DNA of 64,000 nucleotides. Source: Alphaproteobacteria bacterium (GTDB lineage Bacteria > Pseudomonadota > Alphaproteobacteria > CACIAM-22H2). Below the pieces are notes generated by a model. The model was given only the letters and a program-made list of their open reading frames with translations, was not told the origin of the DNA and did not search any database. Shown here one piece after another: positions 50,931-59,460 of this stretch (positions are counted from its first letter, which is position 1; every line of letters starts with the position of its first letter). The stretch is taken from positions 1 to 64,000 of the forward strand of contig JAEULA010000063.1 in the NCBI GenBank assembly GCA_016793165.1, read 5' to 3'. The position numbers were made by a program, and so were the translations under genes.

Positions 50931-51695
50931 CTAGGTCCGCAGCTTCTCGGCCTCGGCCGCGGGCTTCGGCCGATAGCCGAGCTCGATCTCGGCTTCGACG
51001 ACGCCCTGGGCGTCGCCGATGCGGAACCACAACCCGTCATGTGCCAGCGCCCACAGGCGGGCGTCGGACTCCGCGCGGTCGAAGATCGGAATCAGCCCGA
51101 AGGCGCCGGCCGGCGGATTGCGAAGCGCGCGCGGCGCGACGACCGCGACTCCGGCATAGAGATGACCGGCGATCTCGTGGCCGACGCGGCGGCGGCCGCG
51201 CCCGGCCGGATCGACGAAGTAGTCGCCGGGCCCGTCGTAGCCGCGCGCGGTCACCGTGGCCTGCAGCAGCAGCAGGCAGTCCATCTGCGCCGGATCCCAG
51301 GCGGCGGCGAGCCGGTCGAGCGTCGGCAGCAGGCCGTCGAGCCACAGCGCGTCGGCGGACGCGATCAGGAACGGCTCGCCGCCGAGCCGCGGCAGGACAT
51401 CGACGAGGACCGATCCCGGATCGAGCGCCTCCGCGGCGAGGTGCTGCTCGATCGCCGGCGGCGACGCCAATCCGGCCAGATGCGCCGCCATCGCCGCACG
51501 GTGGTGATGCAGCGCGACGATCACGCGCTCGACGCCATGCGCCGCGAGGCGGTCGACGAGATGATCGACGATCGCCTTCCCGCCGACGTGGATCAGCGGC
51601 CGGGGCAGCGATTCGGTCAGGGCCCGGCCCGGATCGCCGATGCCCGTGGCGAAGATCACGGCGGTACGGATGCGGCGGCGACGGGAGTCAGGCAT
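50931..51695 (-). CDS. MurU-like nucleotidyltransferase with divergent signature
   Basis: A 254-residue protein in the place of MurU, which activates MurNAc-1-phosphate in peptidoglycan recycling. The C-terminal half follows that family: WDPAQMDCLLLL, GYDGPGDYFVDPAGR, LYAGVAVVAPRAL and LAHDGLWFRIGDAQGVVEAE. The N-terminal nucleotide-binding signature, usually LAAGxGTRMxPLT followed by PKPL, is here FATGIGDPGRALTESLPRPL. The Thr-Arg and the Lys are thus replaced. The AmgK kinase gene normally between tsaE and murU is missing. It may be inactive or have another substrate. It overlaps tsaE by 8 bases. Confidence 0.7.
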   Translation of the reverse strand: MPDSRRRRIRTAVIFATGIGDPGRALTESLPRPLIHVGGKAIVDHLVDRLAAHGVERVIVALHHHRAAMAAHLAGLASPPAIEQHLAAEALDPGSVLVDVLPRLGGEPFLIASADALWLDGLLPTLDRLAAAWDPAQMDCLLLLQATVTARGYDGPGDYFVDPAGRGRRRVGHEIAGHLYAGVAVVAPRALRNPPAGAFGLIPIFDRAESDARLWALAHDGLWFRIGDAQGVVEAEIELGYRPKPAAEAEKLRT

Positions 51696-52167
51696 GGCGG
51701 TCGATCCCCTCGATGCGGTCGCGCCAGCTCGCCGACGGCGTCAAGCGCGCCTGCCGCGCCATCGGATCCGCGGCGGCGGCGAGCGCGATCTCGAGATGCT
51801 CGGCCGGCAGCAGGTCGCCGAGCCGCTCCGGCCACTCGATCAGCGAGATCGCCTCCGCGAACGCGTCCTCGATGCCGAGCTCCCACGCCTCGTCCGCGCG
51901 CTTGAGGCGATAGAGGTCGAAATGCCAGACCGGCCCGCCGGGCAGGTCGTAGGTCTGCACGAGGGTGAAGGTCGGGCTCGGCACGTCGAGCGCCGGGTCG
52001 CCGGCGCGGGCACGGATGAAGGCGCGCGCGAAGCTCGTCTTACCCGCACCGAGGCCGCCGGCGAGCGCGATCACGTCGCCGACGCGCGCCTGCGTCGCGA
52101 CGGCCGCGGCCAGCCGGCCGGTCGCCGCCTCGTCGGGCAATTCGATGGTGATCGACTCGGACGCCAT
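51688..52167 (-). CDS. tsaE: tRNA threonylcarbamoyladenosine biosynthesis ATPase TsaE
   Basis: A 159-residue P-loop ATPase needed with TsaB and TsaD for t6A37 of ANN-decoding tRNAs. The Walker A is ALAGGLGAGKTSFAR (K43, T44). SPTFTLVQTYDLPGGPVWHFDLYRL and LIEWPERLGD are family blocks. The ATG at 52165-52167 has no Shine-Dalgarno and sits 9 bases after a -10-like TAGAAC. First gene of the minus-strand tsaE-murU-addB-addA set. Confidence 0.95.
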   Translation of the reverse strand: MASESITIELPDEAATGRLAAAVATQARVGDVIALAGGLGAGKTSFARAFIRARAGDPALDVPSPTFTLVQTYDLPGGPVWHFDLYRLKRADEAWELGIEDAFAEAISLIEWPERLGDLLPAEHLEIALAAAADPMARQARLTPSASWRDRIEGIDRHA

Positions 52168-52176
52168 TGGGCTCTG

Positions 52177-52204
52177 GTTCTATCCGGATTGCCGCGCGGG
52201 TCCA
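52177..52204 (-). promoter_or_regulatory. Likely tsaE promoter giving a near-leaderless mRNA
   Basis: Minus-strand TGGACC (52199-52204) and TAGAAC (52177-52182) with a 16-base spacer. The -10 ends 9 bases from the tsaE ATG. This is the same arrangement as at trpB and the same hexamers as at pyrF. Confidence 0.5.
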
Positions 52205-52354
52205 GCCGCGAATCGCGCCGGCCCCGGCATGGGGTTTTCGCGTGCGCGCCGCGGCGTCGATGCCCCGCCGCGGGACCGGCGAATCGGTGGACACCCCACG
52301 CAGCGGGCGCAATCCTCCGGCCTTCCAGCCGGCTCGCCCCCTTCGGGAGTTTCC

Positions 52355-53362
52355 ATGTCCGTCCGCACTGACGTCGCCATCATCGGGGCCGGCCCCGTCG
52401 GGCTGTTTGCCGTGTTCGAGTGCGGCATGCTGAAGATGCGCTGCCACGTCGTCGATGCCCTCGACATCGCGGGCGGCCAATGCGCGGCGCTCTACCCCGA
52501 GAAGCCGATCTACGACATCCCGGGTTACCCCCGGATCGACGCCGCCGCGCTGATCGACAAGCTGCAGGAGCAGGCGGCGCCGTTCCAGCCGACCTATCAC
52601 CTGGGCGAGCGCGTCGAGTCGCTCGCCGCGGAGGGCGACGACTGGCGGCTGACGACGACGCGCGGCACGACGATCGTCGCGCGGGCGGTGATCGTGGCCG
52701 CGGGCGTCGGCGCGTTCGGGCCGAACCGGCCGCCGCTGGCGCGCCTCGCGGAGTTCGAGGGCACGGGCGTGCACTATCTCGTGCGCAAGCGCGAGGACTT
52801 TCGCGGCAAGCGGCTGGTCATCGCCGGCGGCGGCGATTCCGCGATCGACTGGACGCTGTCGCTCGCCGACGTGGCCGCGCATATCGACGTCGTGCATCGC
52901 CGCGACAAGTTCCGCGCCGCGCCGGAGAGCGTCGCGCAGATGAACGCGCTTGCCGCCGCCGGGCGCATCAGCCTGGTCACGCCCTATCAGCTCGACTCGC
53001 TCGAGGGGGAGGCGGGCCGGCTCGAGGCCGTGATCGTCAAGGATCTCGACGGCGGGACGCGCCGCCTCGCGACCGACCATCTGCTCGCCTTCTTCGGCCT
53101 CGCGCAGAATCTCGGGCCGATCGCCAAGTGGGGCCTCGCGCTCGATCGCAACCTCGTCAAGGTCGATCCGGCGACCTGCGCCACATCGACGCCGGGCATC
53201 CACGCGATCGGCGACATCGCGACCTATCCGGGCAAGCTCAAGCTGATCCTGACCGGCTTCGCCGAGGCCGCCAGCGCCGCGCATGCGATCCATCCGCGCG
53301 TCTTCCCGGGCGAGGCGCTGCACTTCGTCTATTCGACCAGCAAGGGCGTGGGCGGCGCCTGA
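52355..53362 (+). CDS. Ferredoxin/flavodoxin-NADP+ reductase, TrxR-like type
   Basis: A 335-residue flavoprotein with two Rossmann sites: FAD at IIGAGPVGLFAVF (G11-G16) and NADP at VIAGGGDSAIDWTLSL. It lacks the CxxC active site of thioredoxin reductases, which puts it with the TrxR-like ferredoxin-NADP reductases of Bacillus/Chlorobium type. It would reduce or oxidise ferredoxin with NADPH. IHAIGDIATYPGKLKLILTGFAEAA is the conserved C-terminal FAD-binding part. ATG at 52355, with CGGGAG upstream. It stands alone between divergent tsaE and convergent divL. Confidence 0.9.
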   Translation: MSVRTDVAIIGAGPVGLFAVFECGMLKMRCHVVDALDIAGGQCAALYPEKPIYDIPGYPRIDAAALIDKLQEQAAPFQPTYHLGERVESLAAEGDDWRLTTTRGTTIVARAVIVAAGVGAFGPNRPPLARLAEFEGTGVHYLVRKREDFRGKRLVIAGGGDSAIDWTLSLADVAAHIDVVHRRDKFRAAPESVAQMNALAAAGRISLVTPYQLDSLEGEAGRLEAVIVKDLDGGTRRLATDHLLAFFGLAQNLGPIAKWGLALDRNLVKVDPATCATSTPGIHAIGDIATYPGKLKLILTGFAEAASAAHAIHPRVFPGEALHFVYSTSKGVGGA

Positions 53363-53378
53363 CCGCCGGCGCCGGGCG

Positions 53379-55466
53379 CTACTCGGCGGCGTTCTCGACC
53401 GGCGAGGCGGTGAACGGCACCAGGCACGTCACGTTGGTGCCCTGCGTCGGCCGCGAGTCGAGCAGCACGCGCCCGCCGTGCAGCTCGACGATGCGGCGCA
53501 CGAGGCTGAGGCCGAGGCCCGCGCCCTGGGCGCGCTGGTCGCGCTGGCGCAGCCGCTCGAACTCGCGGAACACCTTCTCGTGGTACTCCGAGGGGATGCC
53601 GACCCCGGTGTCGACCACGCTGAGCGCGGCCGTGCGGTCGTCGTGGCGCGCCGCCGTCACCGTGATGGTGCCGCCCGGCGGCGTGAACTTGATCGCGTTG
53701 CTGATGAGGTTGCACAGCGCCTGCTTCAGGCGCCGCTCGTCGGCATCGAGCGGCGGCAGCAGCTCGGACTCGCCCATGCGCAGCGTCAGGTCGGCGCTGC
53801 GCGCCCAGTCCGACATGATCTGGACCGCGCTCTCCACCACGACCCGCGCGTCGACCGGCTGGCGCTCCAGGGTGAGCCGGCCCGCCTCGATCGAGGCCAG
53901 GTCGAGGATGTCGTTGATGATCGTGAGCAGCCGGTGCGACGAGCTGATGATGTCGCGGCAGTACTCGAGCTGGCGCGGGTTGAGGTCGCCGAAATAGCGG
54001 TTCGCCAGGATCTCGGCGAAGCCGATGATGGTGTTGAGCGGCGTGCGCAGCTCGTAGCTGACCGAGGAGATGAACTCGGACTTGAGCCGGTCGGCGGTCT
54101 CCAGCGCCGAGGCGCGCTCGCGCAGGGCCAGCTCGACGCGCGTCGAGTCGGTTACGTCGACGTAGCTGAGCAGCACCGCGCCGTCGGGCAGCGGCACCGA
54201 GCTGAGGTCGAGTACGATCCCGTCGGCGCGTTCGGCGCGCTCGCGGCGCGGCGTGCGGTCGGTCAGGCGCGCGATCAGCCGCTCGCGCTCGACCTCCCAG
54301 GGATCCGGGCCGGCGTAGTAGCTGCGCGTCAGGTCGACGAGCTCGCCGATATGCGGCTCGCCCGAGACGATGTCGTCGGTGAAACCCCACAGCCGCTGGA
54401 ACACCGGGTTCGAGAGCTTGAGCCGGCCGTCGGACCCGACGACCGCGATGCCCTCCTGGAGGTTGTCGATGGTCTCGCGCTGGACCGCGATCAGCGTGTT
54501 GTAGGAGCGCTCGAGCACGAGGTTGTCGGTGACGTCCTCGTAGGTGAAGAGCAGCCCGCCGAGCGGATGCGGCATGATCCGCTGGCGCAGGGTCGTGCCG
54601 TCGGGGATGTACGTCAGTTCCTCGATCGGCTCGATGATCGAGGTGAACAGCCGGATGCGCTGGCGCTTGAAGTCGCGGAAATCCGCGTATTCAGGCAGGC
54701 GGCGATGGGCGCGCAGCTCCTCGAGCAGCGTGTTCATGTCGGGCTCGCCGCGCAGCCAGTGCTCGTCGAGCTTCCACAGCCGCGCGAAGGCCGTGTTGAA
54801 GAACTTGAGGCGCGTGTCGGCCCCGAAGACCGCGATCGCCGTCTGCAGGTTCTCGAGCACGTCGCCATGCGCGGCGACGATCCGGCCGAGCTCGCGCTGA
54901 AGCTCCTCGCGATCGGTGACGTCGATCGCGACGCCGATCGTCCCGCCGTCGGCGAGCGGCGCCTCCGTCACATCCAGCAGTCGCCGCGCGCCGCCGACGA
55001 CGACGTGCACCGGCTCGCTCTGACTCGTCATCGCCGTGCGCGCGAGCTGCGCGAGTCCGAGGACCTTGGCGGCGACCTGCGGTCCGCCCAGCATGCGGCC
55101 CTCCGCGATCACCTTCTCGACCGGCGCCTCGACGGCCGCGGCGTAGGCGGGGTTGCAGGCGACGATCCGGAAATCGGCCCCGCGGCGCCACACCGGCATG
55201 GCCAGCCGATCGAGGCTTTCGGTCAGGACGCGGCGCAGCCCGTCGAGATCGGCCAGCCGGGCCTCGGCGGCGGCGAGCCGGTCCTCAAGCCCGCGCCGCT
55301 CCTCGGCTGCGGCCGCCTTCGTCGCGGCGAGCTCGGCTTCGCCTGCGCGCGCACGTTCGGCCGCCTGGCCCGCCTGCTCCTGCAGGCGGCGGTTCGACGA
55401 CCAGAGAGTCCAAAGGAGCGCCGCCGCGAGACCCGCGGCGACGAGCCAACCGAGGGAGGCCTCCAT
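53379..55466 (-). CDS. divL: DivL-like PAS sensor kinase with Tyr in place of the phospho-His
   Basis: A 695-residue protein. It has an N-terminal membrane helix (about 5-22), a coiled coil (25-75), three PAS domains (about 85-185, 205-315, 335-440) and a histidine-kinase core. The H-box reads SSVSYELRTPLNTIIGF, so Tyr471 stands where other kinases have His. The ATP-binding motifs look intact: N-box NLISNAIKFTPPGG, G1 DTGVGIP and G2 GAGLGLS. Caulobacter DivL has the same Tyr substitution and controls CckA-CtrA signalling at the pole, with signalling that does not need phosphorylation of that residue. Location beside ahcY and tsaE agrees with an alphaproteobacterial housekeeping role. Confidence 0.82.
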   Translation of the reverse strand: MEASLGWLVAAGLAAALLWTLWSSNRRLQEQAGQAAERARAGEAELAATKAAAAEERRGLEDRLAAAEARLADLDGLRRVLTESLDRLAMPVWRRGADFRIVACNPAYAAAVEAPVEKVIAEGRMLGGPQVAAKVLGLAQLARTAMTSQSEPVHVVVGGARRLLDVTEAPLADGGTIGVAIDVTDREELQRELGRIVAAHGDVLENLQTAIAVFGADTRLKFFNTAFARLWKLDEHWLRGEPDMNTLLEELRAHRRLPEYADFRDFKRQRIRLFTSIIEPIEELTYIPDGTTLRQRIMPHPLGGLLFTYEDVTDNLVLERSYNTLIAVQRETIDNLQEGIAVVGSDGRLKLSNPVFQRLWGFTDDIVSGEPHIGELVDLTRSYYAGPDPWEVERERLIARLTDRTPRRERAERADGIVLDLSSVPLPDGAVLLSYVDVTDSTRVELALRERASALETADRLKSEFISSVSYELRTPLNTIIGFAEILANRYFGDLNPRQLEYCRDIISSSHRLLTIINDILDLASIEAGRLTLERQPVDARVVVESAVQIMSDWARSADLTLRMGESELLPPLDADERRLKQALCNLISNAIKFTPPGGTITVTAARHDDRTAALSVVDTGVGIPSEYHEKVFREFERLRQRDQRAQGAGLGLSLVRRIVELHGGRVLLDSRPTQGTNVTCLVPFTASPVENAAE

Positions 55467-55668
55467 CCACCCGCAACTCTAGGTGAATCGCCCGTGACCG
55501 AACAAGCGATGCCGCTGCCGCCGACGCGCGGACGTCGTCGCACGGCGATCGACCTGCGGCGCAGACCGCGCTCGGCGGCAGGAAACGAGGGCCCGCATTC
55601 GCGGGTGGCGGCGGGGATGTCCGGATCGCGGCGTCGCGACCAGCGATCGACGCCATCCGGGACGGCCG

Positions 55669-55700
55669 CCGGCCCGGCCGCACGGAGGCGGCCGGGCCGG
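55669..55700 (-). terminator. Hairpin downstream of ahcY
   Basis: A perfect 13-bp GC stem (55669-55681 with 55688-55700) and 6-base loop, 6 bases past the ahcY stop. No U-tract. It separates ahcY from divL, both on the minus strand. No clear divL promoter was found in 55467-55668. Confidence 0.7.
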
Positions 55701-55706
55701 ACGCGA

Positions 55707-57113
<1,407 letters not shown>

Positions 57114-57491
57114 GGAGAGGCTCCTCGGACAGGCGGGTCGGATGGGGGAGTCGGGTCGAGGGACCCGAATGGGCGCGGGTGATAACAGCGCGCCCGCAGG
57201 GGTTCAAGAGACGGGGTTTGAGGCGAAAGCGGGGTTAACAGGCGACCGCCGACGCGGCCGCCCGGCTCCAACGCGGCGTCCCGCGCCTCTATTCCTCGCC
57301 GGCACCGTCATCCCGCGCCGCCGCCCGCCCGGCCGACGGGACCGGGCTGGCCGCGGCCGGCTCGAACGTCGGACGCCGTTTGCGCGGAACCGTTCGTCCG
57401 GGGTCGAATGCCGCCGTTCGACGTCGTCGCGGCTCGACCGCGCGCCGACGCGCCGATCCCACACCTCGCGCCCCAATCCAAGGACCCCGCC
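57114..57491. other. 378-base region between divergent ahcY and ridA
   Basis: This gap has no supported gene. On its left are the ahcY ribosome binding site, a TCGGGT/ACCCGA leader hairpin (57151-57168) and the ahcY promoter (57179-57207). The remainder, 57208-57491, is GC-rich; an open frame at 57408-57491 adjoining ridA lacks similarity. AAGGA at 57480-57484 is the weak ribosome binding site for ridA. Nothing else is seen. Confidence 0.6.
57179..57207 (-). promoter_or_regulatory. Likely ahcY promoter
   Basis: Minus-strand TTGAAC (57202-57207) and TATCAC (57179-57184) with a 17-base spacer. Transcription would start near 57172, leaving a leader of about 58 bases that holds the TCGGGT/ACCCGA hairpin. 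Confidence 0.5.
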
Positions 57492-57872
57492 ATGATCGAG
57501 ATCTTCGGCCCCCCCGAGCCCGGCGAGACGCGGCCCTTCAGCCGTGCGACACGCGCAGGCGGGCTCGTCTTCGTCTCCGGTCACTCCGCCCCGCACGATC
57601 CCGCGCGCGGGATCCATCGCGGCGACACGCCCCAGGCGCAGGTCCGGAACTCCCTCGCCTTCATCGCCGGCATCCTGCGCGAGGCCGGCAGCGGACTCGA
57701 TCGCGTCGTGCAGATGACGATGCTGATCACCGATCCCGCCGACTACGCCGCGTGCAACGAGGAATACGTGAAGCACTTCCCCGGCGGCTTGCCCGCGCGC
57801 CACACCGCGCGTTTCGGCGTCCCCACCGATGCCAAGGTCGCCTTCGCCTGCATCGCCCTGGCGGATCGATGA
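57492..57872 (+). CDS. RidA family (YjgF/YER057c/UK114) protein
   Basis: A 126-residue protein of the enamine/imine deaminase superfamily. VFVSGHSAPHDPARG, QVRNSLAFIAGILREAGSGLDRVVQMTMLITDPADYAACNEEY and the late PARHTARFGV with Arg at the ligand site are the family pattern. Canonical RidA hydrolyses reactive 2-aminoacrylate; this version is divergent and may act on other imines. ATG at 57492 (MIEIFG) is used; the upstream open frame has no similarity. It converges with the AraC-type gene. Confidence 0.85.
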   Translation: MIEIFGPPEPGETRPFSRATRAGGLVFVSGHSAPHDPARGIHRGDTPQAQVRNSLAFIAGILREAGSGLDRVVQMTMLITDPADYAACNEEYVKHFPGGLPARHTARFGVPTDAKVAFACIALADR

Positions 57873-57890
57873 AGCGGGACGCGCGCCCGC

Positions 57891-58733
57891 TCAGGGCGGC
57901 AGGACGGGCTCGGGCATGCGCCGTCCCGCAAGGGCGAGCGCGACGAAGCGACCGGGCGTGACACCGAACGCGGCGCGGAACTGCCGCGTCAGGTGCGCCT
58001 GGTCGGCGAACCCGGCACCCGCAGCCGCCGCGGCCGGCGACTGGCCCGCGAGCAGCCGCCGCTGCGCGACGTCGAGCCGTCGCATGATCGCGTAGCGGTG
58101 CGGGCTGGTGCCGTAGGCGAGGCGGAACTGGCGTGCCAGATCGAATCGGCTCAGCCCGCAGACGGCTTCGAGCCGCGCCGCCGACAGCGTGCCCGGCGCG
58201 GCGGCGTCGAGCCAGTCGCGCGCGCGCTCGACGGCACGACGATCGAAGCGCGGCGACGGGACGGCGCGCGCCGACGTCGCGTCCTCCTGCGCCAGGCCCT
58301 CGGCAAGCCCGAGCACGATCGCGTCCATCGCCAACGGCTCGGCCCCGGCGCCGAGGGCTTCGCGCACGCTCGCCGCAAGCCGCGGATTGCGGGTGATGGC
58401 GTCGCGGGCGAAGGGCAGCGGCGTCGCGCGCGCGCCGACCGCGCGCAGCGCCTCGGCGATCCGGGAAGGCGCCACGTACACCGCCGCGTAGGCGAATCCG
58501 TCGGCGTCGCCGGGCCGGCCGTCGTGGACCTCGTCGGGATGCAGAACGACGACGTCCCCGGGCCCGCTCCGCCGCGTCGCGCCGCGATAGTCGAAACACT
58601 GCATCCCCGCCAGGGTCACGCAGATCGTGTAGGTGTCGTGACGATGCCGGTCGTAGCCGCGCGCCACCAGTCGCGCGGCGAGACGCTCGACGCCCTCCAC
58701 GCTCGGCCACCGGCGGATCCAGTCCGTGGTCAT
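57891..58733 (-). CDS. AraC-family transcriptional regulator
   Basis: A 280-residue protein. It has an N-terminal cupin-like sensor (HRHDTYTICVTLAGMQCFDYRG and VVVLHPDEVHDGRPGD). The C-terminal AraC DNA-binding domain has two helix-turn-helix motifs: LSAARLEAVCGLSRFDLARQFR, and AAAAGAGFADQAHLTRQFRAAFGVTPGRF. The ATG at 58731-58733 is chosen; upstream frame is not similar. It is divergent from the LysE-type exporter gene across 123 bases and probably controls it, the ligand being unknown. Confidence 0.88.
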   Translation of the reverse strand: MTTDWIRRWPSVEGVERLAARLVARGYDRHRHDTYTICVTLAGMQCFDYRGATRRSGPGDVVVLHPDEVHDGRPGDADGFAYAAVYVAPSRIAEALRAVGARATPLPFARDAITRNPRLAASVREALGAGAEPLAMDAIVLGLAEGLAQEDATSARAVPSPRFDRRAVERARDWLDAAAPGTLSAARLEAVCGLSRFDLARQFRLAYGTSPHRYAIMRRLDVAQRRLLAGQSPAAAAAGAGFADQAHLTRQFRAAFGVTPGRFVALALAGRRMPEPVLPP

Positions 58734-58856
58734 TGCGCACGATCGTTCAATACCGGCGACCAGGCGTCCATCCACATTCGCGTCAGGAGGACGCCGATCG
58801 CCGCCGCCCTGCGGCGCGGCGCGCCCGAAGCCCCTCGACGTGGAGCCGCACCGGCC

Positions 58857-59453
58857 ATGGACCTCGATCGCGCGCTCGCCTTCGCCGCCTTCGCCTTCGC
58901 TGCCGCCGCGACGCCCGGCCCCAGCAACACCCTGCTGGCCGCGGTCGGCGCGCAGGTCGGGCTGCTGCGCGGGATCCCCTGCCTGCTGGGCGTCTCCGTC
59001 GGCATGGCGTCGCTGCTGTTCACGGTCGGGCTCGGCGTCACGCAGACGCTGCTCGCGCAGCCATCCGTGCTCGCCGCCATCCGCATCGCGGGCGCGGCGT
59101 TCCTCCTCTGGCTCGCGTGGCGCATCGCCACGGGACCGGCCGGAGCGGCGTCGGCACCGCGTGCGACGATCGGGCTCGTCGCTGCCGCGGCCCTGCAATG
59201 GGTGAATCCCAAGGCCTGGATGGTCGGCGCCGGCGCCGCGACGACCTATCTCGCCGCGAACCCGCCCTCGGCCGTCGCGCAGGCCGCGGCGCTGGCCGGC
59301 ATCTTCGTGACCGTCGCGCTTCCCGCCGGGATGACCTGGCTCGCCTTCGGGGCGGTCCTGCAGCGCTTCCTGCGCGACGAGCGGCGCGGGCGCCTGTTCA
59401 ACGTCGCCATGGGCGCGCTGCTCGCCGTCTCGGTCTTCGCGATGCTGCGCTGA
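58857..59453 (+). CDS. LysE-family amino acid exporter
   Basis: A 198-residue inner-membrane protein with about six helices. FAFAAAATPGPSNTLLAAVGAQVG near the N-terminus is the LysE/RhtB signature, followed by IAGAAFLLWLAWRI and ALQWVNPKAWMV. Members export basic or neutral amino acids or related metabolites. The ATG at 58857 aligns with the family start; the frame is open further upstream without similarity. Divergence from an AraC-type regulator suggests inducible efflux. Confidence 0.88.
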   Translation: MDLDRALAFAAFAFAAAATPGPSNTLLAAVGAQVGLLRGIPCLLGVSVGMASLLFTVGLGVTQTLLAQPSVLAAIRIAGAAFLLWLAWRIATGPAGAASAPRATIGLVAAAALQWVNPKAWMVGAGAATTYLAANPPSAVAQAAALAGIFVTVALPAGMTWLAFGAVLQRFLRDERRGRLFNVAMGALLAVSVFAMLR

Positions 59454-59460
59454 CGCGCGC

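Noticed and set aside
57114..57250. SAH riboswitch upstream of ahcY
   Set aside because: The leader has only a simple 6-bp hairpin; the conserved pseudoknot-forming core sequences of SAH riboswitches were not seen.
57386..57418. EcfG-type promoter (GGAAC...CGTT) upstream of ridA
   Set aside because: The spacing between GGAAC and CGTT is 24 bases, well beyond the 16-17 needed.
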